The translations under genes and the position numbers were made by a program. From Elusimicrobiaceae bacterium (GTDB taxonomy: Bacteria > Elusimicrobiota > Elusimicrobia > Elusimicrobiales > Elusimicrobiaceae), in the NCBI GenBank assembly GCA_017647245.1, contig JAGCKY010000086.1:1-9342 (forward strand): a DNA stretch of 9,342 nt, written 5' to 3'. The notes beneath the pieces are model-generated. The model ran no database searches. It saw nothing but the letters and a program-made list of their open reading frames with translations, and was not told where the DNA came from. Positions 1 through 7,286 of the stretch are shown piece after piece (the stretch's first letter is position 1; each line of letters opens with the position of its first letter).

Positions 1-341
1 AGCAGACAATTATCGCCTACACGGGTAGGTATATCCAATTTGGTGGAGCGGTGAATGGTCACGCACTCGCGGATTTTGTTTCCATTGCCGAGGTGTACCA
101 TACTTTGCATGGAGTCGTCATAAGACAAATCCTGCGGTTTGACGCCAATGGTAGCATGGCCAATCAGTTCATTGCCATCGCCCATGACCGTATTTTCAAT
201 CAGACAAAAAGGACCGATATGGTTATTTTTGCCGATTGTTACGTGCGGCCCAATGATGGTATAGGGACCAATATGCGTAGACGGATCTATTTGTGCATCC
301 GGTGCAATAATGGCCGTAGGATGAATGTTTGTTTCAGACAT
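1..341 (-). CDS. lpxA: UDP-N-acetylglucosamine acyltransferase LpxA, 3' end cut off by window edge
   Basis: LpxA transfers a 3-hydroxyacyl chain from acyl carrier protein to the 3-OH of UDP-GlcNAc, the first step of lipid A synthesis, in the cytoplasm. The 113 visible residues begin MSETNIHPTAIIAPDAQ and show the left-handed beta-helix hexad pattern (IGPYTIIGPHVTIG at about 24-37). They include the family signatures KPQDLSYD (68-75) and IRECVTIHRST (90-100, compare IRESVTIHRGT in E. coli). The sequence stops at VGDNCL, a few residues before the expected catalytic His (His125 in E. coli), so that residue cannot be checked here. The ATG at 341 lies inside the last codons of fabZ (8-bp overlap), with AGGAG at 351-355 placed nine bases upstream. 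It is the last visible gene of the bamA-lpxA operon. Confidence 0.96.
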   Translation of the reverse strand, partial: MSETNIHPTAIIAPDAQIDPSTHIGPYTIIGPHVTIGKNNHIGPFCLIENTVMGDGNELIGHATIGVKPQDLSYDDSMQSMVHLGNGNKIRECVTIHRSTKLDIPTRVGDNCL

Positions 342-822
342 GTAAGTTATCTCCTAGGATGAACGTCAGTTGCGCCTGCGTGCAGAGTTTGTCATTGACG
401 TACGCTTCCGCGTAAATGCGCGAGAGCTTGCCAAGACGTAAAATCCGCACCGGCATTTGTAAAGTGTCCCCCGGTACAACCATCCCCCTAAATTTTGCTT
501 CTTCTACCCCTAAAAATAAAGGCAACTGATTGCCATTGGATACAAAAGAGATAGCTGCGGCACCGAACGCCTGCGCAATACTTTCCAACACTAATACGCC
601 GGGCATAATCGGTTTTTGCGGGAAATGCCCTTTGAAAAAATACTCTTTTCCCGTTACTTTTTTGATACCGATACAGGCCTTGCGCTCTTCCACAATATGC
701 ACTTCGTCTACCAATAGAAACGGGTCGCGGTGCGGAATGTTGTGTTCAATTTCCTGCTTATCCATTACCCGCAAAACAGGCAAGGCCAACATGGATTTTA
801 AAGATGATTGCTTCGTGCTCAT
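334..822 (-). CDS. fabZ: 3-hydroxyacyl-[acyl carrier protein] dehydratase FabZ
   Basis: FabZ dehydrates 3-hydroxyacyl-ACP to trans-2-enoyl-ACP in type II fatty acid synthesis and so competes with LpxA and LpxD for hydroxyacyl-ACP. The 162-residue protein has the hot-dog fold signatures PHRDPFLLVDEV (30-41) and FKGHFPQKPIMPGVLVLESIAQ (63-84), split here as GHFP with catalytic His66 and LVLES with catalytic Glu80. GVEEAKFRGMVVPGD follows near 125-139. It is about 10-20 residues longer at the N-terminus than typical FabZ. Met11 and Met20 are alternative starts, but the ATG at 822 forms an ATGA overlap with the lpxC stop and is preceded by GGGGGA, so I chose it. The 3' end overlaps lpxA by 8 bp. 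No residue expected for catalysis is missing. Confidence 0.96.
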   Translation of the reverse strand: MSTKQSSLKSMLALPVLRVMDKQEIEHNIPHRDPFLLVDEVHIVEERKACIGIKKVTGKEYFFKGHFPQKPIMPGVLVLESIAQAFGAAAISFVSNGNQLPLFLGVEEAKFRGMVVPGDTLQMPVRILRLGKLSRIYAEAYVNDKLCTQAQLTFILGDNLHV

Positions 823-1643
823 TTATCCCCCGAATTGGCAAGTAAGAGTTTGCCAAATAATACATTGTGTTTGTGTCCACCCATGCGGCAGACAATTTTA
901 AGCGGCGGCAACCGTTTACCGATTAACCGCAAATCCCCTACTAAATCCAGTATCTTGTGACGCACAAGTTCATTATCAAAACGGAGCTCATTTAAGTACT
1001 CGTTTTTACCGACGACAACTGCATTGTCCAAACTGCCCCCTTTGGCCAGTCCGTGCGCTTTCAAAAAAGCCAGTTCTTCTTCAAATCCGAAAGTGCGTGC
1101 CGGGGCAATTTGCGTTAGGTAATTTTCGGTAGTAAAATCTAAGGTATATTCTTGACGGCCCACCAGCGGGTGCTTGTGTTCATAGACAAAAGTGATAGTT
1201 AGTTTATCGGCCGGTTCAGCTGAATAGGCAATCAGTCCGCAGGAATAAGTTACAGGGTATTTAACGGTGAGAGAGGGTTCTTCTTCGCTTAATTCTTTTA
1301 GTCCGGCGGCCTGTAGTTTGTCGGTAAACATCACAGAAGACCCGTCCATAATGGGCGGCTCCGGGCCGTCCATTTCCACCCGCACGTCTGTAATACCCAG
1401 CGCATGCAAAGCAGATAATACATGTTCCACGGTCCATACTTCGGCGGTATCGTTTTTAAGATTGGTACCGCGCAAGGTAGAACCCACATGGGCCAGATCC
1501 GCGGGGATAGGTAAGGAATTTTTTATATCCGTGCGAATAAAAGAAATACCGTCCTGTGCGGGATGAAAAGTCAGCCTTGCTTTTTCACCGGTGTGAATGC
1601 CTACGCCGGTAACGGAAACAGAATTACAAAGAGTCTTTCGCAT
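819..1643 (-). CDS. lpxC: UDP-3-O-acyl-N-acetylglucosamine deacetylase LpxC
   Basis: LpxC is the zinc-dependent deacetylase that performs the committed step of lipid A synthesis, acting on UDP-3-O-acyl-GlcNAc in the cytoplasm. The 274 residues contain TGVGIHTGE (12-20), TVEHVLSALH (71-80) with Glu73 and His74, ARTFG (182-186), and VRHKILDLVGDL (227-238) with His229, Lys230 and Asp233. GGHKHN carries His257. These match the E. coli zinc ligands His79, His238 and Asp242, the general base Glu78 and His265. Only 17 residues follow His257, against about 40 in E. coli (305 residues), so the C-terminal tail that marks E. coli LpxC for FtsH proteolysis appears absent. It is monofunctional, not fused to FabZ, but overlaps fabZ by ATGA. 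Its start lies 1 bp after the lpxD stop, consistent with translational coupling. Confidence 0.97.
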   Translation of the reverse strand: MRKTLCNSVSVTGVGIHTGEKARLTFHPAQDGISFIRTDIKNSLPIPADLAHVGSTLRGTNLKNDTAEVWTVEHVLSALHALGITDVRVEMDGPEPPIMDGSSVMFTDKLQAAGLKELSEEEPSLTVKYPVTYSCGLIAYSAEPADKLTITFVYEHKHPLVGRQEYTLDFTTENYLTQIAPARTFGFEEELAFLKAHGLAKGGSLDNAVVVGKNEYLNELRFDNELVRHKILDLVGDLRLIGKRLPPLKIVCRMGGHKHNVLFGKLLLANSGDK

Positions 1644-1644
1644 A

Positions 1645-2670
1645 TTATTTCTCTACCGCTTTTTTAATCACTTTAAGTTCTTTATAAAGTTCGGGTAATT
1701 TGCTTTCAATGGCCATAATTTTAAGCGTTTCTTTCATCGGGCGAGCCGGAGAGCCGAAATAAGACTGTCCTGCCGGGATATCATTGGTTACGCCGGATTG
1801 AGCGCCCAAAATGACCCCGTCACCGATTTTCAAATGACCCACAATACCTACTTGACCTGCGGCAATGACGCCGTTACCAATAGTGGTAGTGCCGGCTATG
1901 CCTACTTGCGAACACAGGATACTGCCTTGCCCTACCTTTACATTATGCGCAATTTGGACCAAATTGTCTACCTTTGTATTGGCGCCGACAACGGTATGGG
2001 CCAATTTGGCGCGGTCTACACAGCTATTGGCTTGAATTTCCACATCATCTTCAATAATGACATTACCGATTTGCGGTATTTTGTGGTGTTTGCCTTCGTG
2101 AAACATAAAACCGAAACCGTCATTTCCGATTTTTACACCCGGTTGTAAAATGACGTGATTTTTTAGGACACATTCCTCACGCACCACTACCTGCGGATAC
2201 AAAATACAATCCGCACCGATTTGGGTACGCTTGCCGATATAAACTTGCGGGAAAATGACCGTATTATCGCCGATAGTTACATCATCTTCAATGACGCTGT
2301 ACGCACCCACCGATACGTTTGCGCCCAGCTTGGCAGAGGGGCTGATAACGGCAGTCGGGTGAATCCCGGGGGTATATTTGAGATTTTGTTTATCCCAGTA
2401 TTGCACAAGCAAATTAAAGGCCCACTCGGGTTTTTGTGCGTATAAAACATTGGTTTTAATGGGCAGTTCTTTTCCTTTGGCTTCCAGCGGCAGGATGATA
2501 GCGCCTGTGGTAAATCCCGGCGGTACGGCCACTTTTTCTAAACTGACTAAATAGCAAATGCCGTTGGGTTGCGGAGAAGTTAAATCGCAGATTTGTTCAA
2601 TGACAAAATTTTCGTCTCCGGCCAGTTCGGTCCCGGTAATGACGGCAATTTCTTTGAGGGTGAGTTTCAT
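1645..2670 (-). CDS. lpxD: UDP-3-O-(3-hydroxyacyl)glucosamine N-acyltransferase LpxD
   Basis: LpxD adds the second hydroxyacyl chain, to the amine of the glucosamine produced by LpxC. The protein is 341 residues, the same length as E. coli LpxD. The N-terminal uridine-binding domain spans about 1-100. A left-handed beta-helix of hexad repeats follows from about 102 to 310 (starting PGIHPTAVISPSAKLG). It contains the LpxD signature IGNDGFGF (181-188) and VDNLVQIAHNV (234-244), whose His242 corresponds to the catalytic His239 of E. coli. A short helical C-terminus (ESKLPELYKELKVIKK) closes the chain. AGGAG at 2673-2677 lies just upstream of the ATG, in the 8-bp gap after the ompH-like gene. Confidence 0.97.
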   Translation of the reverse strand: MKLTLKEIAVITGTELAGDENFVIEQICDLTSPQPNGICYLVSLEKVAVPPGFTTGAIILPLEAKGKELPIKTNVLYAQKPEWAFNLLVQYWDKQNLKYTPGIHPTAVISPSAKLGANVSVGAYSVIEDDVTIGDNTVIFPQVYIGKRTQIGADCILYPQVVVREECVLKNHVILQPGVKIGNDGFGFMFHEGKHHKIPQIGNVIIEDDVEIQANSCVDRAKLAHTVVGANTKVDNLVQIAHNVKVGQGSILCSQVGIAGTTTIGNGVIAAGQVGIVGHLKIGDGVILGAQSGVTNDIPAGQSYFGSPARPMKETLKIMAIESKLPELYKELKVIKKAVEK

Positions 2671-2678
2671 AAAGTCTC

Positions 2679-3617
2679 CTATTTCTTGCGGTATTTCTTT
2701 GATTTTTTGAGTCTGCTGACAAAATCCTGCGTCACATTGACGGGTTTTTGTCCGTACAGAATTTCATCTTTGCGTACAATCGCGCCGATATTGCGCTTTT
2801 TGGCAAAAGATTTAATTTCTGCATAAATGTCCTGCAAAATCGCTTTGACTTCTTCTTGTTCCAGTTTTAAAATTTCTTCGCGCGTCTGATACTTATAATT
2901 ATCAATAAAAAAGCTGCGCTCTGCAATAATTTTTTTATTGGTGCTGATACGTGCGGTCACTTCTTCCAGTTGGGCGGGCGTATTAAGCGGACTGGCCGAT
3001 AACACCTCACATCCGGCAAAACTCAGACGGTTTAACGTGTTAACAAGTACCAAAGAATCGGCGCTTTCGGGTACTTTAGGGCCTAGCGGTTGGTCGGTTA
3101 CAATGCGCGCATAAAACGGTTTTAAATCAGCCAATTGCCGGGCAAGCAAATTGTTTTCCGCTTGCAAAGCTTCAATGATGTCTTTGGCGTTTTGTACTTC
3201 ACGTTGTTTGGATTTGATTTTGGTATCAATTTGTTTTTTGACCGCTTGGGTGCGGGGATGTTCGTTAAAGGCAACGTCAATGTCAATAAAAGCGACTGTC
3301 AGACATTTACCGTCGGCGGGTGGTTCGGGTTGCTCTTCAGTCTGCGGAGCTGACGACTCTTGTTCTTGCCACGCTTGTTGTTTGGCGTGTTCGGAAAGCC
3401 GAATATCATTATCGGCCGCTTGCGGATTAACCGCGTGCGGCGGTGCTTGCATCGGGTCTTTGGGTACGGACGGAATGGCGGAGGGTTGCGGGTCGCGGTT
3501 TTGGGCTTTAATGGCTTCAATGACAGAGAGTTCCTGCGGCGTGAGTTCGGTCACTTCCTGTGCGGCCAGTACCCACGCTCCGAGCAAACAAATCGCCAAA
3601 CATCCAAAACGCTTCAT
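2679..3617 (-). CDS. OmpH/Skp-family periplasmic chaperone with long Pro/Gln-rich N-terminal segment and insert
   Basis: Skp/OmpH proteins hold unfolded outer-membrane proteins in the periplasm and deliver them to BamA. I start the 312-residue protein at the ATG at 3617, which has AGGAG four bases upstream and gives a compact signal peptide (MKRFGCLAICLLGAWVLAA, cut before QEVTE). A GTG at 3629 would add MRRD and overlaps the bamA stop as GTGA, but lacks a ribosome site. Residues 21-104 are a low-complexity linker rich in Pro, Gln, Glu and Ala. The OmpH domain starts at VAFIDIDVAFNEHP (108-121), followed by a helix to about 165. A non-coiled insert lies at about 166-212, then a second long helix at 214-275, then the typical end IGAIVRKDEILYGQKPVNVTQ (split: IGAIVRKDEILYG and QKPVNVTQDF). 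The tail is strongly basic (KKSKKYRKK). Typical Skp has about 160 residues. The position next to bamA supports the assignment. Confidence 0.85.
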   Translation of the reverse strand: MKRFGCLAICLLGAWVLAAQEVTELTPQELSVIEAIKAQNRDPQPSAIPSVPKDPMQAPPHAVNPQAADNDIRLSEHAKQQAWQEQESSAPQTEEQPEPPADGKCLTVAFIDIDVAFNEHPRTQAVKKQIDTKIKSKQREVQNAKDIIEALQAENNLLARQLADLKPFYARIVTDQPLGPKVPESADSLVLVNTLNRLSFAGCEVLSASPLNTPAQLEEVTARISTNKKIIAERSFFIDNYKYQTREEILKLEQEEVKAILQDIYAEIKSFAKKRNIGAIVRKDEILYGQKPVNVTQDFVSRLKKSKKYRKK

Positions 3618-3619
3618 AT

Positions 3620-3627
3620 CTCTCCTC
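3620..3627 (-). promoter_or_regulatory. Ribosome binding site deciding the ompH-like start
   Basis: On the minus strand GAGGAG at 3622-3627 overlaps the bamA stop codon TGA (3626-3628) and lies four bases before the ATG at 3617. It favours this ATG over the in-frame GTG at 3629, which would place the GAGGAG inside the coding region. The overlap with the stop codon suggests that ribosomes ending on bamA reinitiate here. Confidence 0.65.
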
Positions 3628-5989
3628 ACAGCATATTAGAGATGTTAAAGTAAAAGTGAGACCGGTCCTCATTTTGCTTGTGATTGAGACCATAACCCCA
3701 GTCAATGCGAATCGGCAAGGACGGCGTGGTAAAGCGTAACCCGGCGCCGACGCCTGCTTTAAACTGGTTTTCATTGGGACCTAAACTGAAATCCAAATCA
3801 GAGGCACTGTTCCAAGAGTTTCCTAAATCAAAGAACAGGGCAAATTGGGCCATATTGCGCCGCCCTTCACGTGCTAACGGGAAACGCAATTCGGCATTCA
3901 TCACGTAATAGGTAGTACCGCCGTAAAGCGGGCCGACTTCTCCGGCACGTTCATAACCGCGAATGGTATCCGCGCCGCCCAAGAAGAATTTTTCATAAGA
4001 AGGCACTTCGTCGGTGCGACCATAAGAGCGGACGGATCCGATTTTATTAGACAGCACAAATACGATCGGATAATTGCCGCCTATATTGAGCATGGTATAA
4101 TTGAAAATAGAGCGGGCATTTAAATACCACAAATCCAAATCACCGCCCACCGGACCGCCGGCCAAAGAAACACCCAAGGAGTTGCGCCAACCCGAGGTGG
4201 GATCCCACATATTATCGCGGGTATCAATGGCAAAATCAACACCTAAAGTGGACATATTGGTATCGCCCTCTGCAATATAGTTCGGGTCGCCGGGATTTGC
4301 AATAGGCGGTTTAAAAGCGTCCGAGATATCATAGATGTTAATGTTTTCAAAGGCGTAACTAAAGGTCAATTGATAGATATCATCGTTAAAGCGCGGACCG
4401 ATGCGCAAGCGTCCGCCGATACGTTTTTCGGTATAAGCTTGGTTGTCGGTAGCAAAAGAACGGTAGCGGCGGGTATTAAATAAATCTACGCCCAAAGAAG
4501 TGGGTTTGTCGTAAATCCACGGGGTAGACCAAGAGAGGGTATAATCCAAAATTTCTTTACCGAATAAAGTGCGTAAAGACAGCCGTTGCGCCCGACCGAA
4601 AAGATTTAAGTGATTGATAGATACTTCACCGTACAAGCCGTCCATAGAGCTCATGGCAAGTCCGGCGGTAAACATACCCGGGCGGCCCTCTACCACATTA
4701 AAATCCAAGTCTACTTTTTGCGGGTCTGCGGTGGGTTGAATGCCAATTTGCACGTCGTTAATAAACCCTAAATTCAAGATACGGGTTTGGCTGCGCTGTA
4801 TTTTTTGCGCATCGTACAAATCACCCGGTTTAATGGAGATTTCACGCGTGAACACATACTTTTTTGTTTTCTCATAACCGGTGACATCTATGTGGTCAAT
4901 GAAAAATACATGTCCTTCGGTAATATCGTAATTAATGTTTAATTTTCCGTCGGTAATGGTGCGCTTTGGGTCAATACGCACTTGCAAATAACCTTTATTA
5001 GCGTACTGCTGTTGGATAGCGGCAATGGTATCATCAAAATCTTTTTGATTGTATAAATGGCCGGTGCGCACATAGGTGTGTTCTTTTAGTTCTTTGGGAG
5101 TGAACACATTATTGCCTTCAAAGGTGATTTGTCCGAAATCTACCTTTTCCCCTTCGGTTAGATTGTAAGACAAAGAAACTTCGGTTTTTTCCGCGTTGAA
5201 ATCTACTTTGGGCTCTGTTAAATTAAAATCGGCATACCCTTTGTTACGTCCGTACAACATCATCTTGACCCAGTCTTTTTGCAAATTTTGGGGTTTGAAT
5301 ACTTTGCCGGGGCGGTTGGAAGCTTTTTTAATAATTTTACGGGCGGGTAACGGGCTTTCGTTGGTAGCGCCTTCTAAATTCAACGCGGCCACGCGCACAC
5401 GTACGCCCTCATCTATAATGAGTTTAACGGTAACAATTTTTAATTTATCATCGGGGATTAATTCATAGCTGACTTGGGCATTGATGTATCCCTTTTCGGC
5501 GTATTTTGCTTTGATACGGTCCAAATCGGAAATCAGTTTGCCTTCATTGAACGGGTCTTTGACTTTTAAGGTCATGGCCGAAGTGATGGCGTTTTTGACC
5601 AGTTTTTTGCGGCCTTGGTAAATGATACGGTCAAAAATGGGTTTTTCTTCTACAAGGTAAGTAATGCGGTGACAAGGTTGAGCCGTGCCTTGTTCATCTT
5701 TGCGGGTACCTTTGATAGGGGAAATGTCCACTTGCACGCTGTCAAAGTTACCCAAGGCAGAAACGTCTTGAATATCTTCGTTGATGGTGTAGCGGTCGTA
5801 AAATTGGCCTTTTTTGGAATGGGCGGCTTTGGTGACGGTACGTTTGCTGATGTTTTTAAGCCCGCTGACGGCTACGTCGCAAATCATCCACGGACCGTTG
5901 GCGTCAATTTCTTCGGTAATCTCTTGCGCGCCGAGTGCCAAAGGCGTCAGCAACAACAATACCCAAACCCATTTTTTAGCAAGTATCAT
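3626..5989 (-). CDS. bamA: Outer membrane protein assembly factor BamA
   Basis: BamA is the Omp85-family core of the BAM complex, which folds beta-barrel proteins into the outer membrane. The 787-residue protein has a signal peptide (MILAKKWVWVLLLLTPLALG, cut at or just after this point, mature QEITEE). Five POTRA domains fit at roughly 34-117, 118-196, 197-281, 283-360 and 361-435, each showing the typical G-Y/F turn (AEKGYINAQV, RNKGYADFNL, ANKGYLQVRI). The C-terminal barrel runs from about 436 to 787. The Omp85 loop-6 motif appears as IRGY (676-679) in GGADTIRGYERAGEVGPLYGG, here cited only by its core. The last strand is HFYFNISNML and ends in Leu, not the usual aromatic residue. GGGGAA at 5996-6001 is a plausible ribosome site. 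It is the first gene of the lipid A/outer-membrane operon, and a terminator hairpin lies directly upstream. Confidence 0.96.
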   Translation of the reverse strand: MILAKKWVWVLLLLTPLALGAQEITEEIDANGPWMICDVAVSGLKNISKRTVTKAAHSKKGQFYDRYTINEDIQDVSALGNFDSVQVDISPIKGTRKDEQGTAQPCHRITYLVEEKPIFDRIIYQGRKKLVKNAITSAMTLKVKDPFNEGKLISDLDRIKAKYAEKGYINAQVSYELIPDDKLKIVTVKLIIDEGVRVRVAALNLEGATNESPLPARKIIKKASNRPGKVFKPQNLQKDWVKMMLYGRNKGYADFNLTEPKVDFNAEKTEVSLSYNLTEGEKVDFGQITFEGNNVFTPKELKEHTYVRTGHLYNQKDFDDTIAAIQQQYANKGYLQVRIDPKRTITDGKLNINYDITEGHVFFIDHIDVTGYEKTKKYVFTREISIKPGDLYDAQKIQRSQTRILNLGFINDVQIGIQPTADPQKVDLDFNVVEGRPGMFTAGLAMSSMDGLYGEVSINHLNLFGRAQRLSLRTLFGKEILDYTLSWSTPWIYDKPTSLGVDLFNTRRYRSFATDNQAYTEKRIGGRLRIGPRFNDDIYQLTFSYAFENINIYDISDAFKPPIANPGDPNYIAEGDTNMSTLGVDFAIDTRDNMWDPTSGWRNSLGVSLAGGPVGGDLDLWYLNARSIFNYTMLNIGGNYPIVFVLSNKIGSVRSYGRTDEVPSYEKFFLGGADTIRGYERAGEVGPLYGGTTYYVMNAELRFPLAREGRRNMAQFALFFDLGNSWNSASDLDFSLGPNENQFKAGVGAGLRFTTPSLPIRIDWGYGLNHKQNEDRSHFYFNISNML

Positions 5990-6002
5990 GCGTAATTCCC
6001 CA

Positions 6003-6042
6003 TATTAAACAAAGCCCGCGCAGGACTGGCCTTACGCGGGCT
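6003..6042 (-). terminator. Hairpin terminator after rpmB
   Basis: On the minus strand AGCCCGCG (6035-6042) pairs with CGCGGGCT (6013-6020), with a further 3-bp inner stem (6030-6032 with 6022-6024) and a five-base loop. The tail TTTGTTTAAT follows, which is moderately T-rich. The plus-strand side has no T-run, so the terminator serves rpmB. A second hairpin (ACCGGC 6071-6076 / GCCGGT 6084-6089) spans the rpmB stop codon and is followed about ten bases later by TTTTTGTTTT (6051-6060), so the 3' end may be a tandem structure. Only 13 bases separate this element from the bamA ATG, so some read-through into bamA is plausible. Confidence 0.7.
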
Positions 6043-6076
6043 GACGGGTCAAAACAAAAACTGCTACTGAACCGGC

Positions 6077-6271
6077 TTATTTGGCCGGTCTTTTGGCCAG
6101 ACCGCTTTTGATGCAATTGGTGCACACATAGGCAGTCTGCGTTTTGCCATTCAACACTACTTTTTGTTTTTGTAGGTTGGGGCTGAAAGTACGTTTTGTT
6201 CTCAAGTTAGAGTGGCTGTAAGAACCGCCGGACACGGGGCCTTTACCACAAATAGCACATTTATACGCCAT
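6077..6271 (-). CDS. rpmB: 50S ribosomal protein bL28 (zinc-binding form)
   Basis: bL28 is a structural protein of the large ribosomal subunit. The 64-residue protein begins MAYKCAICGKGPVSG and carries the conserved core SYSHSNLRTKRTFSPNLQ (17-34). Cys5, Cys8, Cys50 and Cys53 form two CxxC knuckles, so this is the zinc-binding (C+) paralogue. Length and start agree with the family. AAGGAAGG about six to thirteen bases before the ATG is a strong ribosome site. The gene appears to be its own transcription unit, with a promoter at 6310-6338 and a hairpin terminator at 6003-6042, placed between terC and bamA. Confidence 0.97.
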   Translation of the reverse strand: MAYKCAICGKGPVSGGSYSHSNLRTKRTFSPNLQKQKVVLNGKTQTAYVCTNCIKSGLAKRPAK

Positions 6272-6309
6272 AAATTCCTTCCTTATGATAAATTAAATTG
6301 TACCCTTAT

Positions 6310-6338
6310 ATTGTAGTAAATCTGAAGCGTTTTGTCTA
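6310..6338 (-). promoter_or_regulatory. Sigma70-type promoter for rpmB
   Basis: On the minus strand TAGACA (6333-6338) matches the -35 consensus at five of six positions. TACAAT (6310-6315) matches the -10 at five of six, and the spacer is exactly 17 bp. The predicted transcription start near 6303 gives a leader of about 30 bases with the AAGGAAGG ribosome site. The -35 box begins directly after the terC stop codon, and no terminator is visible between the two genes. Confidence 0.7.
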
Positions 6339-7280
6339 TCAAACTGTTTCTTGTTTTGGGGGAAAAACACGGCTGGCTAGGATTGCCAAAGCCAAAATCG
6401 CTACAATAATTCCCAGCGAGAGTAACACGGGAATATGTATGTAATGCGATGCCAACATTTTAACGCCCACAAACAGCAGAATTACAGAAATGCCGTATTT
6501 GAGATAGGGGAATTTGTCCGCCATACCGTTTAGTAAAAAGTACAAAGAGCGCAAGCCGATAATGGCAAAAATGTTAGAAGAATATACCAAAAAGGTATCT
6601 TGCGTAATGCCCAATACCGCCGGGATAGAGTCGGCGGCAAAGACCACATCGGACATTTCAATGACCAGTAGCGCAGCAAATAAAGGAGTGGCAAACCATT
6701 TGTTTGTTTCTCTAACAAAAAAGTTTTCACCGTGATAATCGGTTTTAATCGGCATAACTTTTTTAAATACGCGTAGAACCCACGATTTGCCCGGGTCGGC
6801 TTTTTCATCTTCTTTTTGCAACAGCATTTTCAGCGCGGTAAAAATCAACAGCGCGCCAAACACATAAATCATCCACGCAAAGGCCGCCAATAATTTTACG
6901 CCGATAAAAATGAAAATAAAACGCATTGCCACCGCGCCTAAAATTCCCCATAAAAGCACCTTGGGTTGCAGTTCATGCGGCACGGCAAAATAGCTGAAAA
7001 TCATAATGAAGACAAACATATTGTCCACGGAAAGTGAGTACTCCAACAGATACCCCGTGTAAAATTCCAGCGCGTGATTGGGCCCTTCAAACAGCCAAAT
7101 CGCTCCGCCGAATAAAACAGCCAAAGACACCCACGCGCATACCATGACCGCGGCCTCTTTGACCGACACGTGGCCGTGGTGTTTATTGAGCACGGCCAAA
7201 TCTACAAACAAGGCCGCCAATACCACCACCCAAAAGGCAATCCACATCGCAACGGATACGCTGGTTGATACAATTTCCAT
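6339..7280 (-). CDS. TerC-family integral membrane protein (probable Mn2+ export or metal-loading protein)
   Basis: TerC/Alx-family proteins are inner-membrane proteins tied to Mn2+ efflux, metal loading of secreted enzymes or tellurite resistance; which role applies here cannot be read from the sequence. The 313-residue protein (start at ATG 7280, MEIVSTSVSV) has about eight to nine hydrophobic segments with family-typical acidic residues in the membrane. These are Asp27 (FVDLAVLNKHH), Glu80 and Asp86 (LLEYSLSVDNMFVF), and Glu208, Asp211 and Asp217 (VIEMSDVVFAADSIPAVLG). SNIFAIIGLRSLYFLL (235-250) is also diagnostic. A cytoplasmic or periplasmic loop lies at about 155-195. A TTG start at 7307 would add nine residues but overlaps the -10 box, so I rejected it. 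No ribosome site precedes the ATG. No yybP-ykoY riboswitch, which often precedes relatives, has room here. Confidence 0.93.
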   Translation of the reverse strand: MEIVSTSVSVAMWIAFWVVVLAALFVDLAVLNKHHGHVSVKEAAVMVCAWVSLAVLFGGAIWLFEGPNHALEFYTGYLLEYSLSVDNMFVFIMIFSYFAVPHELQPKVLLWGILGAVAMRFIFIFIGVKLLAAFAWMIYVFGALLIFTALKMLLQKEDEKADPGKSWVLRVFKKVMPIKTDYHGENFFVRETNKWFATPLFAALLVIEMSDVVFAADSIPAVLGITQDTFLVYSSNIFAIIGLRSLYFLLNGMADKFPYLKYGISVILLFVGVKMLASHYIHIPVLLSLGIIVAILALAILASRVFPPKQETV

Positions 7281-7286
7281 AACTTT

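Noticed and set aside
3136..3639. Plus-strand open frame of 162 codons, Cys/Ser-rich, opposite the ompH-like gene.
   Set aside because: It lies antisense to a well-supported gene, has no ribosome site or recognisable domain, and its composition mirrors the opposite strand.
6881..7221. The 12-mer AAGGCCGCCAAT occurs twice (about 6881 and 7210), suggesting an uptake or recombination signal.
   Set aside because: Both copies lie in terC coding for Leu-Ala-Ala-type membrane residues, and no further copies stand out in the window.
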